From assembly GCF_003751445.1 (NCBI RefSeq), contig NZ_RJUU01000001.1, forward strand, positions 5,322,001 through 5,386,000: DNA of 64,000 bases. The letters run 5' to 3'. This document shows positions 8,476-18,635 of the stretch, piece after piece (position 1 is the stretch's first letter; every line of letters starts with the position of its first letter). The notes beneath the pieces were generated by a model. The model did not search any database, had not been told where the DNA came from, and worked only from the letters and a program-made list of their open reading frames with translations. A program made the translations under genes and the position numbers. Source of the DNA: Streptomyces sp. 840.1. Its GTDB lineage: Bacteria; Actinomycetota; Actinomycetes; Streptomycetales; Streptomycetaceae.

Positions 8476-8624
8476 CAGACCCCCGCGAACGTGAGGGAAG
8501 CGGCTGCCCGGCCGGGGCCCCGGAGGCGGAGCCGGCCGGCCAGGCCGTCGTCACGGACGTGCGATCCGGTCTGCGTGCCGCCGGTCGGCAAGTGCTGCTC
8601 GATACACGGGAGATGGCGTTTCAT
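8475..8624 (-). CDS. Possible 49-residue peptide gene overlapping the conservon start
   Basis: An ATG at 8624 opens a 49-codon frame starting MKRHLPCIEQHLPTGG. Its TGA stop at 8475-8477 overlaps the ATG of cvnA at 8473-8475 in the same ATGA arrangement used inside the conservon. A GGAG lies 10 nt before the start. Roughly 42 of 48 codons end in G or C, as in real genes here. The product is small and basic with one Cys and no signal peptide, and I know no family for it. It could be a leader that couples translation to cvnA, a peptide component of the system, or chance. Confidence is limited because GC-rich DNA makes such frames easily. Confidence 0.4.
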   Translation of the reverse strand: MKRHLPCIEQHLPTGGTQTGSHVRDDGLAGRLRLRGPGRAAASLTFAGV

Positions 8625-9245
8625 GATGTCCGTACTCCGTAGTGCCGGGATAACCGGTTCTGTGGGCCGGGGCCGCCGGGGCGGCCTGCGGATGGCATGG
8701 TGCGGGCGCGCGGCCCGGCGGTTCGCGGGGCCGGCGGCAGGGAACGGCGGGAGGCGCGGCACGACCGTGCGACGGGCGGGGGCATCACACGCTCCGCGGG
8801 GCGCGATCGGCCGACCGGAACGGGCCGACGGCTCTGCGCCGTAGGGCGTGTCCGCCGTCGGCGGCGGGCGCGCACGGGCAGCCGGTGCGCGACGGGCCAG
8901 CCGGCCTCCGGCGGGCGGCGGGGCGAGCTCTCAGAACCTCGCAGCGATGATTCGCTGCGTGGTTGCTCGTAGGGTGGCCCATCGCGGAAGTCCTTGTAGT
9001 GGAGACGATCGACGCCAGACCACTCGGAACGGGTTCGAAGTGGCCTGTGTTTCTACTGAGGTTTCTGCCGAGTTGGAGTATGGCCCTGGATCTTTCCCGG
9101 TGTAACGCTCACTGAGTAAGTGTCCGCATGAGCGTTGCGTGTGCGGGCGCGGCGGCAGCGCGATCCTGGTGCCGCACGGTAACTTCCTTGTGGCTGTTAC
9201 GCGTCGGCGGGGAGGCCGGGGCGGCATGTCCAAGGGGGTAGTGCC
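8625..9245. other. 621-nt intergenic region between divergent conservon 1 and XRE regulator
   Basis: No convincing gene was found. It must hold the leftward conservon promoter and the rightward promoter of the XRE gene. The part from about 9000 to 9120 is less GC-rich than the rest. An inverted repeat, AACGCTCA at 9104-9111 and TGAGCGTT at 9129-9136 (17-nt spacer), could be an operator for the adjacent helix-turn-helix protein. Confidence 0.5.
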
Positions 9246-10154
9246 ATGACCGAAGGGATGACGGTGCCGGCCGGGGCTGCGGATCCCGCCGCAGGAATGG
9301 GACCGGTCACACGACGGCGGCAGCTCGGAGTCCGGCTGCTCGCCCTGCGCGGCACCTGCGGACTGTCGGCCGAGGAGGCGGGCGAGCGCGCAGGGGTGTC
9401 GAAGGCGACGGTCAGCCGGTACGAGCGGGCCAAGGGGAATGTGCGGTGGAACCAGGTCGACCAGCTCTGCCGCGCGTACGGTGCCTCGGACGAGGAGCGT
9501 CAGCGCCTCGTCGAGCTGGCCAAGAACAGCAGGGACACCGAGGTCTGGGGGATCCCGTTCGCCGCGAAGCTCCCGGACCGGATGCGGATGCTGCTCGCGC
9601 TGGAGAACGAGGCGTCGTGCATCAGGCACCACACCGTGGGCGTGGTGCCCGGCCTGCTCCAGACGCCGAGATACGCCCAGGCGATCAAGGCCACCCCCGG
9701 GAACACCTTCCCGCCGCAGGACCTCCAGGAGTTCCTGCGGATCCGCATGCTGCGTCAGCGCATCCTGGACCGCGCGACGCCGCCGGCCTACCACGTCGTC
9801 CTGGACGAGGCGGTCCTCCGGCGCAGGGTCGGGAGCGGTGAGGTCATGGCGGCCCAGCTCGACCATCTGCTCGCCCGGGGACGGCAGCCGAACATCAGCG
9901 TCCAGGTGCTGCCGTTCTCCGCGGGTGCGTACAGCGCCGCCCTCAGCACGTTCACCGTCTTCGGCGGCCCCGACCCGTCCCTGGACGTCGTCTTCCTGGA
10001 GAACCAGACCGGTTCGCTGTTCCTGGAGGAGCCCCTGGCGTTGAAGCAGTACGCCGAGGCGACGGCCTTCCTGCGCCAGGAGGCGCTGGACACGACCGCC
10101 TCCGCCGAACTGATCGCCGAGGCGAGCGCGACACACCTGCGCAACCGGAAGTAG
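9246..10154 (+). CDS. XRE-family regulator with DUF5753 domain
   Basis: This protein of 302 residues has an N-terminal XRE helix-turn-helix at about 28-80, with LSAEEAGERAGVSKATVSRYE split around the recognition helix, and a C-terminal DUF5753 domain from about 110 onward containing FLENQTGSLFLEEP. This architecture is very common in Streptomyces, where such genes usually pair with a small DUF397 gene; BldB/WhiJ-type systems are examples. Here the place of the partner holds only a 25-codon frame (10169-10246) that I do not accept as a DUF397 gene. The ATG at 9246 is preceded by AAGGGGG. The inverted repeat at 9104-9136 could be its own operator. Confidence 0.88.
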   Translation: MTEGMTVPAGAADPAAGMGPVTRRRQLGVRLLALRGTCGLSAEEAGERAGVSKATVSRYERAKGNVRWNQVDQLCRAYGASDEERQRLVELAKNSRDTEVWGIPFAAKLPDRMRMLLALENEASCIRHHTVGVVPGLLQTPRYAQAIKATPGNTFPPQDLQEFLRIRMLRQRILDRATPPAYHVVLDEAVLRRRVGSGEVMAAQLDHLLARGRQPNISVQVLPFSAGAYSAALSTFTVFGGPDPSLDVVFLENQTGSLFLEEPLALKQYAEATAFLRQEALDTTASAELIAEASATHLRNRK

Positions 10155-10482
10155 CGAGGAAGGTGTGCATGGCCCGACAGCTTCACGCCCCGGCATGGGA
10201 AGAGTTCACCGCATCCCCGCGCGGCGACGGCCCTCAACCCCGCTGACCTGCAGCCCTGTTCGCCGGAGCCTGCCCCGCAGCAGTGGCGGAGGAGGTCAAC
10301 ACCCCTCCGTGACAGCCCCGATCACAGGGCCCCTGCCGGAATCGCCGCGCCCGGTCTCCTGGTTACAGTATTCAGTCCGAGCAGGACATGGCCGGGGCAG
10401 GATCAGCCGCATCGGCCGATGATGATGCAGACAGTCCGCAACCGTGGCAGCTGTCCGCATCACCGCGCCGATGGAAGAGGAA
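10155..10482. other. 328-nt gap between two helix-turn-helix genes
   Basis: It contains a 25-codon frame at 10169-10246 where a DUF397 partner would be expected, but the sequence lacks the DUF397 core. The remainder, including ACAGTATTCAGTC near 10365-10378, probably holds the promoter of the next gene. Nothing else was recognised. Confidence 0.45.
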
Positions 10483-11787
10483 ATGCCGCAGAAGCCGAAG
10501 CTCCTGGACGACACCGAGTCCGCACGCGCCTGGTGGGGCAAGGAACTCCGTAACTGGCGGAACGTCAGATCGCTCTCCTCGAAGGGGCTGGGGAAGAGAG
10601 TCCACCTCAGCGGCACGATGATCGAACGCATCGAGAAGAACGAGCGCCTGTGCGACGCCGGGCTGGCCCGCAGGCTCGACGACGCCCTGGAAGCCGGTGG
10701 AGCCCTGCGACGGCTGTGGCGCCTGGTCGAGGAGGAGGCCGCCGGGCGGTCCGACGATGCGGACAGCTCCGTTCCGGTGCACCGCCCGGCCGGAAGGGCC
10801 GGGCAGGCCGATTGGGTGTTAGACGGGTATCCGCCCGGCCTCATCGACCCGGGGCGTGGCGAATCCCCCTCGGTCGTCCGCCCCGAGGACATCGCCCAAG
10901 TGCTCGCCGCCGCCTCGGTCATCGCCGAGTGGGACAACCTCTACGGGGGCGGCGGCATCGTGCGCAGCTCCCTGTACGGCCAACTTCTCTGGGCGCGGGG
11001 CCTCCTCGCCGCCGATTACCCGTCCGCGCTGGAGGCGGACCTGTTCGCCGCGGTCGGCCGGCTGTCCGTGGTGCTGGGGGCGAGTGCCTTCGACGCGCAC
11101 GAGCACGAGGATGCGACCCGGCTCCTGCGGTTCGGCCGCTGGTGCGCCGAACGTGCCGATGACTGGCACCTGCGGGCGGCCGCCCTCAACTGGCTTGCCC
11201 GGCAGTCCATTTGGTGCGGCATGCCGGACGAGGGGCTCACCCACGCGGAGGACGGGCTGGTGCGCGCGGACCGCCTCACGCCCCGGGAACAGGCCATGCT
11301 GCACAACGCCCGTGCCCGAGCATGGGCGAAGATGCGGCGCCCCGGCCAGGCCCTGGCCGCCATCAGCCGCTCCGACGAGGTCTTCGGACCGGCCAGGGAG
11401 AACGAGGACGTCGTCTGGATGAGCTTCTACGACGACGCACAGCACCACGGCGACACCGGGCACGCCGCCTTCGATCTGGCCCTGCTCTCCGGGCAGTCGC
11501 CCGCGGAGGCGACGGCCAGGCTCACGAAGGCGATGGACGGGTACACCGACGCCTATGTGCGCTCACGCGCGCTCTGCGGCACCAAGCTCGCCACACTGAT
11601 CATGGCGACGGGCGACCCGGGGGAGGCCCTGACGGTGGCTCACCGGGCCCTGGACGAGCTGGGGCGCCTGCGCTCGAACCGTGCGGTCGAGGACGTGATG
11701 GACCTGTCCAAGGAGTGCCGGCGGCACGCCGACGACGCGGAAGTCGTCGCACTGCGTGAACGGATCGCGGCCGCCGTCCGCTCGTGA
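10483..11787 (+). CDS. Helix-turn-helix regulator with TPR-like C-terminal region
   Basis: This protein has about 434 residues. The N-terminus (about 15-75) reads as an XRE-type helix-turn-helix: WWGKELRNWRNVRSLS, then GKRVHLSGTMIERIEKNER. The remaining 300 residues are helical, with Ala/Leu-rich repeats containing AALNWLARQSIW and AMLHNARARAWAKM, resembling tetratricopeptide repeats. The layout is that of Streptomyces XRE-TPR regulators, which sense an unknown ligand. The start is uncertain: ATG codons at 10471 and 10483 both lie in purine-rich sequence; 10483 is chosen. No target operator was recognised. Confidence 0.78.
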   Translation: MPQKPKLLDDTESARAWWGKELRNWRNVRSLSSKGLGKRVHLSGTMIERIEKNERLCDAGLARRLDDALEAGGALRRLWRLVEEEAAGRSDDADSSVPVHRPAGRAGQADWVLDGYPPGLIDPGRGESPSVVRPEDIAQVLAAASVIAEWDNLYGGGGIVRSSLYGQLLWARGLLAADYPSALEADLFAAVGRLSVVLGASAFDAHEHEDATRLLRFGRWCAERADDWHLRAAALNWLARQSIWCGMPDEGLTHAEDGLVRADRLTPREQAMLHNARARAWAKMRRPGQALAAISRSDEVFGPARENEDVVWMSFYDDAQHHGDTGHAAFDLALLSGQSPAEATARLTKAMDGYTDAYVRSRALCGTKLATLIMATGDPGEALTVAHRALDELGRLRSNRAVEDVMDLSKECRRHADDAEVVALRERIAAAVRS

Positions 11788-11976
11788 CCGCCCCACGCGG
11801 CGGGCCGGTGTGCGCGCGGCTCACCGGCCGACGGCCGCTGGATAGGATTCCCTCCGTGCCCTGACCTACCGAAACAGCACAACGAGCCTCAGTGCTTGTG
11901 GATTTCCGACCGGTCGCGCCGACGTGGCAGAGCCCCCGAACGGCGGCCGGAACGCCAAGTGAGTGGAGTACCAGTC

Positions 11977-13230
11977 ATGCGTGGAGGCAGCATCGCCGTG
12001 GTCGGCGGCAGCATAGCGGGGTGTGCCGCGGCCCTGGCCGCGTCGCGCGGGGGAGCCGGCGAGGTCACCGTCTTCGAACGTGCGGACGCCGAACTCCGCG
12101 ACAGGGGCGTGGGCATCGCCCTTCACAGCGACCGCTACGACGAGCTGAGGGACGCCGGGTACGTGGCCCCCGAGATGCCCTGGGCGCCGCTGGACCGGCG
12201 GGTGTGGAGCGTACGGGAGGGCGACGCGGAGCACGGCCGGTCCGTCGGCGAGCAGCCGTTCCCCTTCCGGGCCTACAACTGGGGTTCGCTGTGGAGCGAG
12301 TTGCGCCGCCGGGTGCCCGAGGACGTCACCTACCGGTCCGGCTCCGTGGTCTCCGCCGTGCAGCCGGACCCGGACGGTGTGATGCTGCGTCTGGCCGACG
12401 GCCACGAGCAGCGCTTCGACGTCGTGATCGGTGCCGACGGCTACCGCTCCGTCGTCCGCGAGGCCATGTTTCCCGGCACCGGGGCGACGTACGCCGGATA
12501 CATCGGCTGGCGCGGCACCTCGCCGGACGTCGACGGGCTCCCCTCGGACGGCCTGTCCGCGCACAACGTCGTCTTCCCCGGCGGCCACTGCATGATCTAC
12601 CGCATCCCGGACGGCACCGGCGGGCACCGGCTCAACTGGGTGCTCTACACCGTGCCCCCGCAGACCGACGCCCTCCAGGCCGACCTGCGGACGCCCACCT
12701 CGCTGCCGCCGGGCCGCCTGAACGCCGAACTCACCGCACACCTGCGTGCCCTGGTCGCGGACAACTTCCCGCCGTACTGGGCGGCCAGGGTCCTGAGTAC
12801 ACCCGCCGAGACCACCTTCATCCAGCCGATCTACGACCTGGAGGTGCCGCACTACACCTCGGGCCGGATGCTGCTCGTCGGTGACGCGGCCAGCGTCGCC
12901 CGGCCGCACATCGGCGGCGGCAGCGTGAAGGCGCTCCAGGACGCCACCGCCCTGGAGGCCGCCTGGCTGGCCGGGGACAGCTGGAAAGAGGTTCTGGAAC
13001 GGTACGACTCCGGCCGTGGCGCCGTCGGGGCGGCCATGGTCGCGCTCGCCCGGAGGATGGGCAGCGCACAGGTCGAGAACACACCGGACTGGTCCGCCAT
13101 GGAACAGCCGCAGTTCGACGCCTGGTGGCAGGACCAGAACAGCGGCTCCGACCGGCGCAGCGGCTTCGGCGGCCACAGCATGAAGGCAGGACAGGCCGGA
13201 CAGGCAGGACAGGCAGGACAGGCCGGCTAG
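11977..13230 (+). CDS. FAD-dependent monooxygenase (UbiH/PHBH-like)
   Basis: A 417-residue flavoprotein with the N-terminal dinucleotide-binding motif GGSIAGC at about 9-15, an acidic residue ending the second strand (VFER), the middle motif VIGADGYRS, and the second FAD motif VGDAASVARPHIGGG. These mark group A flavin monooxygenases, which hydroxylate aromatic or related substrates with NAD(P)H and O2. The ATG at 11977 is preceded by GGAG at 11965-11968. The last 15 residues are a Gln-Ala-Gly repeat encoded by a 9-bp tandem repeat (13186-13227) and should be a disordered tail. It stands alone between a regulator and the convergent transporter operon. The substrate is unknown. Confidence 0.85.
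   Translation: MRGGSIAVVGGSIAGCAAALAASRGGAGEVTVFERADAELRDRGVGIALHSDRYDELRDAGYVAPEMPWAPLDRRVWSVREGDAEHGRSVGEQPFPFRAYNWGSLWSELRRRVPEDVTYRSGSVVSAVQPDPDGVMLRLADGHEQRFDVVIGADGYRSVVREAMFPGTGATYAGYIGWRGTSPDVDGLPSDGLSAHNVVFPGGHCMIYRIPDGTGGHRLNWVLYTVPPQTDALQADLRTPTSLPPGRLNAELTAHLRALVADNFPPYWAARVLSTPAETTFIQPIYDLEVPHYTSGRMLLVGDAASVARPHIGGGSVKALQDATALEAAWLAGDSWKEVLERYDSGRGAVGAAMVALARRMGSAQVENTPDWSAMEQPQFDAWWQDQNSGSDRRSGFGGHSMKAGQAGQAGQAGQAG
13186..13227 (+). repeat. Nine-bp tandem repeat encoding a (Gln-Ala-Gly) tail
   Basis: About four and a half copies of the unit CAGGCNGGA run to the stop codon of the FAD monooxygenase. The repeat keeps frame, so slippage would change only the length of the tail. Confidence 0.85.
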
Positions 13231-13252
13231 GACGGCTGGTCCTGAGCGTTAC

Positions 13253-13284
13253 GGGGGCGGTGACGGCACACGGTCACCGTCCCC
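13253..13284. terminator. Hairpin between convergent monooxygenase and livF-like genes
   Basis: Arms GGGGGCGGTGAC (13253-13264) and GTCACCGTCCCC (13273-13284) pair with one mismatch around an 8-nt loop, between two convergent stop codons. It is probably a bidirectional terminator; there is no T tract. Confidence 0.6.
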
Positions 13285-13304
13285 GGACGCGCCCGGGACC
13301 GTCC

Positions 13305-14044
13305 TCAGGGGGCCGTCGGCACCAGTTCGAGCGCGGCATGCAGGGCACCCGCATCGGCACGCGCGTCCGCGCCCTCAAGACGGAGCGTGGTCCTCCCCGA
13401 CGTGAGCACCGTGAGCGTGTCGGCGCACTCGGCGGCCTGCGCCGGGCTGGGGGACACCAGCAGTACGGCGATGCCCTCGCCGGCCAGCGTGGTGACCAGC
13501 TCGTGGACCTGACGGACGAGGGCGGGCGCGAGGCCCTCGGTCGGCTCGTCGAGCAGCAGCACGCTCGGTGAGCCGAGCAGCGCGCGGGCCAGGGCGAGCA
13601 TCTGCTGCTCGCCGCCGGACAGGTCCGCCCCCCGGTTGCCCCGGCGCTCGCCCAGCCGGGGAAGTAGCTCAAGCACCCGGGCGGGCGTCCACACGCTCGG
13701 GCGCGTGGTGTCGCCCCGGCGCGGCGGGCGGTAGGACAGCCGCAGGTGTTCGGCGACGGTGAGTCCGGCGAAGACCCTGCGGCCCTGGGGCACGAGGCCG
13801 ATCCCGGCACGGGCGATCCGGTGCGCGGGCCGGCCCGTCAGGTCCCGGCCGTCGAGCCGTACGGTGCCGGCCCCGGGCCGCATCAGACCGGCCACGGTGT
13901 GGACGAGGGTGGTCTTGCCCGCGCCGTTGTGGCCGACGACGGCGTGGACGCTGCCGGCGGGCACCGCCAGGTCGACCCCGTGCAGGACGGTGCCGCCGTG
14001 GTAGCCCGCGGTCAGTCCGGTGAGTTCGAGCATCGTGGGCCGGG

Positions 14045-14048
<4 letters not shown>
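13305..14048 (-). CDS. livF: ABC transporter ATPase, LivF type
   Basis: A 247-residue ATPase of the branched-chain-amino-acid/urea (HAAT) importer class. It has Walker A GHNGAGKTT, the signature LSGGEQQMLALARALLG, and Walker B LLLDEPTEGLAP. It powers uptake together with the LivG-type ATPase, the fused permease and the binding protein encoded just upstream. The ATG at 14048 overlaps the livG stop by 4 nt, so it is the last gene of the operon and translationally coupled. The substrate cannot be read from the ATPases. Confidence 0.9.
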
Positions 14049-14889
<841 letters not shown>

Positions 14890-14893
<4 letters not shown>

Positions 14894-16929
14894 GATGAGA
14901 CCTTCCCGGCGGCGGGCGGGGCGGATGCGGGCGTGGTGGTGGCCGGGTTCCGGCCGTCCGGCGCCGGCCCGCCCCGGCCGGGTCCGCCGAGCAGGCCGGC
15001 CAGGCCCCGGGGCAGCAGGTACACGGCGGCGATGAACAGCGCACCGAGCAGCAGCGGCCCGTGGCCGGGCCACGAACCGGCGACCCAGTCCCGGGTGAAG
15101 ACGATGAGTCCGGCTCCCAGCAGAGCGCCGATCACCGAGGTGGTGCCGCCGATGACGGTCGCCAGCAGTGCGAACGCGGCGATCTCGAATCCGACGTCGG
15201 CGGGGGAGAGGTACTGCTGGACGCTGACCATCAGCGAGCCGCCGACCCCGGCCAGTGCGCCGGCGCAGACGTGTGCCACCAGCAGGTAGCGCCCCACGGG
15301 GTGCCCCGAGGCGCGCATCCGCGCCTCGGCGCCCCGGGTGCCGGTCAGCAGCTTCCCGGCCGGCGAGCGCAGCACCAGCAGCGTGACGGCGACGGCGACG
15401 ACGGCGACGACGAGCGCGTAGTTGTACAGGTCGCTCTCGTCGGTCATCCCCTCACCGCCCCACAGCGCCAGGGTGGACGGGAATCCGACGAGACCGTCGG
15501 CGCCACCGGTGACGGACTTGACCTGGTTGATGACCGCGCCGGTCAGCTCACCGACGGCAAGCGTGATCATCAGCACGGTGGTGCCGCGGGCCCGGATCAC
15601 GGCGGGCCCCGTCACCGCCGAGAACACCGCTGCGGCGAGCGCCGAGAGGACGATCTGGACGGGGCCCACCGTCCACCCCGCGTCCGCGAGGTTCGCGGTG
15701 GCGTACGCGCCCACGGCGAACGGCGCGGTCTGCCCGAGCGTGGGCAGCCCGGCGTAGCCGGTGAGGATGGTGACGCTGACCGCGAGGAGCCCCAGCGCCA
15801 GCGCGGAGCCGGCCAGCGAGATGCTGTACGAGTCGAGGATCGATGGCAGGGCGATCAGCAGCGCGAGCAGCACGAGCAGGGGAGCGGCCTGCCGCCACGC
15901 GGCCCCGCGCACCGGCCGGGCAGGCGCGGTCACAGTGGCGGCCCCGGTCACAGTCGCGGCCTCGGTCGCCGTCGCGGTGGCGGTCCGGCGCGCTCTCAGC
16001 CGTGCGGCGAGGTGGCGGCGCAGCCGGGCGACCGGGTCCGGGTCGGGGTCCTGCGGGCCGTGCGCCGTCGCCGGCTCCGCGAAGCGGGAGCGGAACACCA
16101 GCACGGCCGCCATCGCGGCGAAGAGCAGGTACGGGGCCAGGTCCGGCAGCACCGAGACGCCGAGGGTCTGCACCTCGCCGACGACGATCGCCGCCGCGAC
16201 CGTCGCCCACAGCGAGCGCAGCCCGCCGAGGACGACGACCACGAGGGACAGCATGAGCACGTTCTCGGACGTCCCCGGCCCGGGGCCGATGATCGGTGCC
16301 CCGAGGACTCCCGCCGCCCCGGCCAGCGCCCCCGCCACCGCGAGGACGCCGGTGTGCACCGCCCGGGGGCTGCGGCCGGTCGCGGCGAGCATCTGCGGAT
16401 CGTCGGCACAGGCCCGTGCCGCAGCCCCCACCCGGGTCCGGGTCAGCACCCACGTACCGAGCCCCGCCAGCAGCAGGGCCATCACGATGAAGCAGAGCCG
16501 GTAGGCGGGGTAGCGGTGGCCCAGCAGCCGCACCGAGGTGTCGAGTGCCTCGGGGACGCGTACCGGGAGCTCGTCCGCCCCGAAGAGCTGGATGAGCAGA
16601 TCACCGCCGACGAGCGCGATCCCGAACGTCAGCAGTGCCTGAGCGAGATGCCCACGACGGGCGAGCGGGACCGTCGCGGCGGACAGCCCCGCCCCGGCGA
16701 GGCCCGCCGCCGCGGTTCCGGCGGCCAGCCCGAGGACGAGGCCGCCCCAGGTCCCGTCGCTCAGCTCGGCGCCCGTGTAGGCGCCGATCGCGTACAGCGT
16801 GCCGTGCGACAGGTTGAGCACGCCCGCGGTGCCGAACGCGAGACTCAGGCCGGCGGAGACCACGAACAGCAGCAGCCCGTAGGCCACGCCGTCCACCGCC
16901 GGCACGAGGTGGGCATCAAGAAGCTCCAT
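14890..16929 (-). CDS. Fused LivH-LivM ABC permease
   Basis: At 679 residues this is twice the normal permease size. Residues about 1-290 are a LivH/UrtB-type permease, with AFGTAGVLNLSHGTLYAIG (the conserved NLSHG loop) and several membrane helices. A Thr/Ala-rich linker at about 300-335 follows. Residues about 340-650 are a LivM/UrtC-type permease with GYAGLPTLGQTAPFAVGAY and GGTTSVIGALLGAG. Most bacteria encode the two subunits as separate genes; the fusion fixes their 1:1 assembly. The start overlaps nothing, but the binding-protein stop is 1 nt upstream, and the stop overlaps livG by 4 nt. The tail after about 645 is Gly/Pro-rich. Confidence 0.9.
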
Positions 16930-16930
16930 G

Positions 16931-18145
16931 TCAGCCGCCGAGCGTCGCCAGGTCCTGGACCATGACGTTGGCCAGCTGGTTGCCGTCCGGCCGCACCTGA
17001 CGCAGGTACCAGGTCTGCACCGGCGAGTGCGCCTTCTCGCTGAACTCCCAGGCGCCGCGCGGACTGTCGATCTGGCCCAGGCCGGAGATCGCCTTGTTGA
17101 TGGTCTGCGACGTCACGTCACCGTCCTTCGCCGCGTCGGCGATCGCCTTGTCCAGCACGGCGGCCGCGTCGTAGGACGACATCGCGTACGTGGTCGGCTG
17201 GGTGTCGTACTCGGCCGTCCAGTCGGCGGCGAACTTGCGGTTGGCCGCGTTGTCGAGGTCGGGGGCGTAGTTCAGGACCGAGTAGATGTCCTTCGCCGCC
17301 TTGCCCTGCGCCTGAAGGACACTGCCCTCGGTGACGAACGCCGTGTACAGCGGCAGGTCGGCGATGTCGGACTGCGCGTACTGCTTGGCGAAGTCGATCG
17401 CGGCCTTGCCCGCGTAGAAGCAGTACACCGCCTTGGCGTCGGTCTTGGCGATGTCGGCGAAGTACGGCATGAAGTTGGTCGTCTTCGGGAACGGCGTCCA
17501 GGTGGTCTTGCCGTCGGGGTTGGCGAGCTTGCCCTTGATCCGCTTGAACTCCTCGGTGAAGCCGCGCAGTTCGTCGTAACCGCCCTGGTAGTCCGGGCCG
17601 ATCGCGTAGACCGGTCCGTCCACCTTCTCCTTGACGTACGGGGCGATGGCCTTGCCCGGTTCGTCGGACATGAAGCTCGTCGTCCACACGTACTCGAGGT
17701 CCTTCACGGGCGGCCGGGCGTTCGACCCCAGGAACGGGATCTTGGCCTGGTCGACCAGCGGCAGCACCGCGTTGACCGAGCCACCGCTGACGAGGCCCGT
17801 CAGTACGTCGACCTTGTCCTTCTTGACCAGCTTGGTGGCGGCGGGAACGGCGGTCGGGGGACCGTCGCCCTCGTCCGCCACGACGAGCTCGACCTTGCGC
17901 CCGCCGAGCTTGTTGTCATGCGTCTTCAGATAGAGCTCGAAGCCGGCTCGCAGGTCCGTTCCGACCGGCTTGTAGGTACCGGACAGCGAGGCCACCAGGC
18001 CGACCTTCACCGTGTCGCCGCCGGAGCCGCTGTCGCTGCTGCACCCGCTGACGGCTGCCAGGCCGAGGGCGAGGGCGGCAGCGCACACCGGCCGGAGTCT
18101 GCGGTGACGTGGGCTGGATATACCGAAGAACATGAGGGCTCTCAT
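16931..18145 (-). CDS. ABC transporter substrate-binding lipoprotein, LivK type
   Basis: This 404-residue protein has a Sec lipoprotein signal: basic N-terminus, hydrophobic core and a lipobox ending AVSGC with Cys at about 35. The mature part is a type I periplasmic-binding fold, starting VKVGLVASLSGTYKPVG and containing VVADEGDGPP and DVLTGLVSGGS. It should sit lipid-anchored on the outer membrane face and feed the LivHM permease encoded next. Two ATG codons, at 18145 and 18133, are possible starts; neither has a strong ribosome-binding site. The gene lies 85 nt downstream of the Roadblock gene, so transporter and sensor genes are likely cotranscribed. Confidence 0.88.
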   Translation of the reverse strand: MRALMFFGISSPRHRRLRPVCAAALALGLAAVSGCSSDSGSGGDTVKVGLVASLSGTYKPVGTDLRAGFELYLKTHDNKLGGRKVELVVADEGDGPPTAVPAATKLVKKDKVDVLTGLVSGGSVNAVLPLVDQAKIPFLGSNARPPVKDLEYVWTTSFMSDEPGKAIAPYVKEKVDGPVYAIGPDYQGGYDELRGFTEEFKRIKGKLANPDGKTTWTPFPKTTNFMPYFADIAKTDAKAVYCFYAGKAAIDFAKQYAQSDIADLPLYTAFVTEGSVLQAQGKAAKDIYSVLNYAPDLDNAANRKFAADWTAEYDTQPTTYAMSSYDAAAVLDKAIADAAKDGDVTSQTINKAISGLGQIDSPRGAWEFSEKAHSPVQTWYLRQVRPDGNQLANVMVQDLATLGG

Positions 18146-18230
18146 CGCGAGGAGTGGGCAGAACGGGATGACTCGGCCGCCGAGCGGAGCGGACGGACGT
18201 GTCGGGGTGGCGGTGGGGGGCCGCCGGTAC

Positions 18231-18635
18231 TCAGTGCGTGGGCGAGATGCTCGGGGCGCGGACGTGGGGAGACAGCGCGTCACCGACCTGGTTGATCAGT
18301 TCGGACATCATGTAGCTGACCTCGCCGATGTCCGCGTCCCTGGTGGTGGTCACCAGGAGTGAGGCGCCGCTGGAGACGGCCATCGAGAACATGTAGCCGC
18401 CCTCCATCGCGGTGAGGCTGTGCTCGACGGGGTCCGTGTTCGTCAACTGGGCTGCGGCGGAGAGCAGGTTGACGACGCCGGAGGCGATGGCCGCCAGCCG
18501 GTCGGCGTCGTCACGCTCCACACCGGTGTAGGCCAGTGCGAGTCCGTCCACGGACACGGCTATCGCCTGGGTGACCTCCGGAATGCGTCCGGCGAAGTCG
18601 CTCAGGATCCAGCTCAGGTCGGTGGGTGAGGTCAT
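18231..18635 (-). CDS. Roadblock/LC7 domain protein paired with the NIT sensor
   Basis: A 134-residue Roadblock/LC7 protein beginning TDLSWILSDFAGRIPEVTQ, with core segments VSVDGLALAYTG and GYMFSMAVSSGASLLV. It is the CvnB equivalent for the sensor encoded upstream; the ATG at 18635 overlaps the sensor stop by 4 nt. No DUF742, GTPase or P450 gene follows; an ABC importer comes next instead. Roadblock proteins usually regulate small GTPases, so its partner may be a CvnD from another locus. Confidence 0.9.
   Translation of the reverse strand: MTSPTDLSWILSDFAGRIPEVTQAIAVSVDGLALAYTGVERDDADRLAAIASGVVNLLSAAAQLTNTDPVEHSLTAMEGGYMFSMAVSSGASLLVTTTRDADIGEVSYMMSELINQVGDALSPHVRAPSISPTH

Noticed and set aside
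10169..10246. A 25-codon frame where a DUF397 partner of the XRE/DUF5753 regulator would be expected
   Set aside because: It is too short and lacks the DUF397 core (only WEEFTAS is vaguely similar). It could be a decayed copy, but the evidence is too weak.
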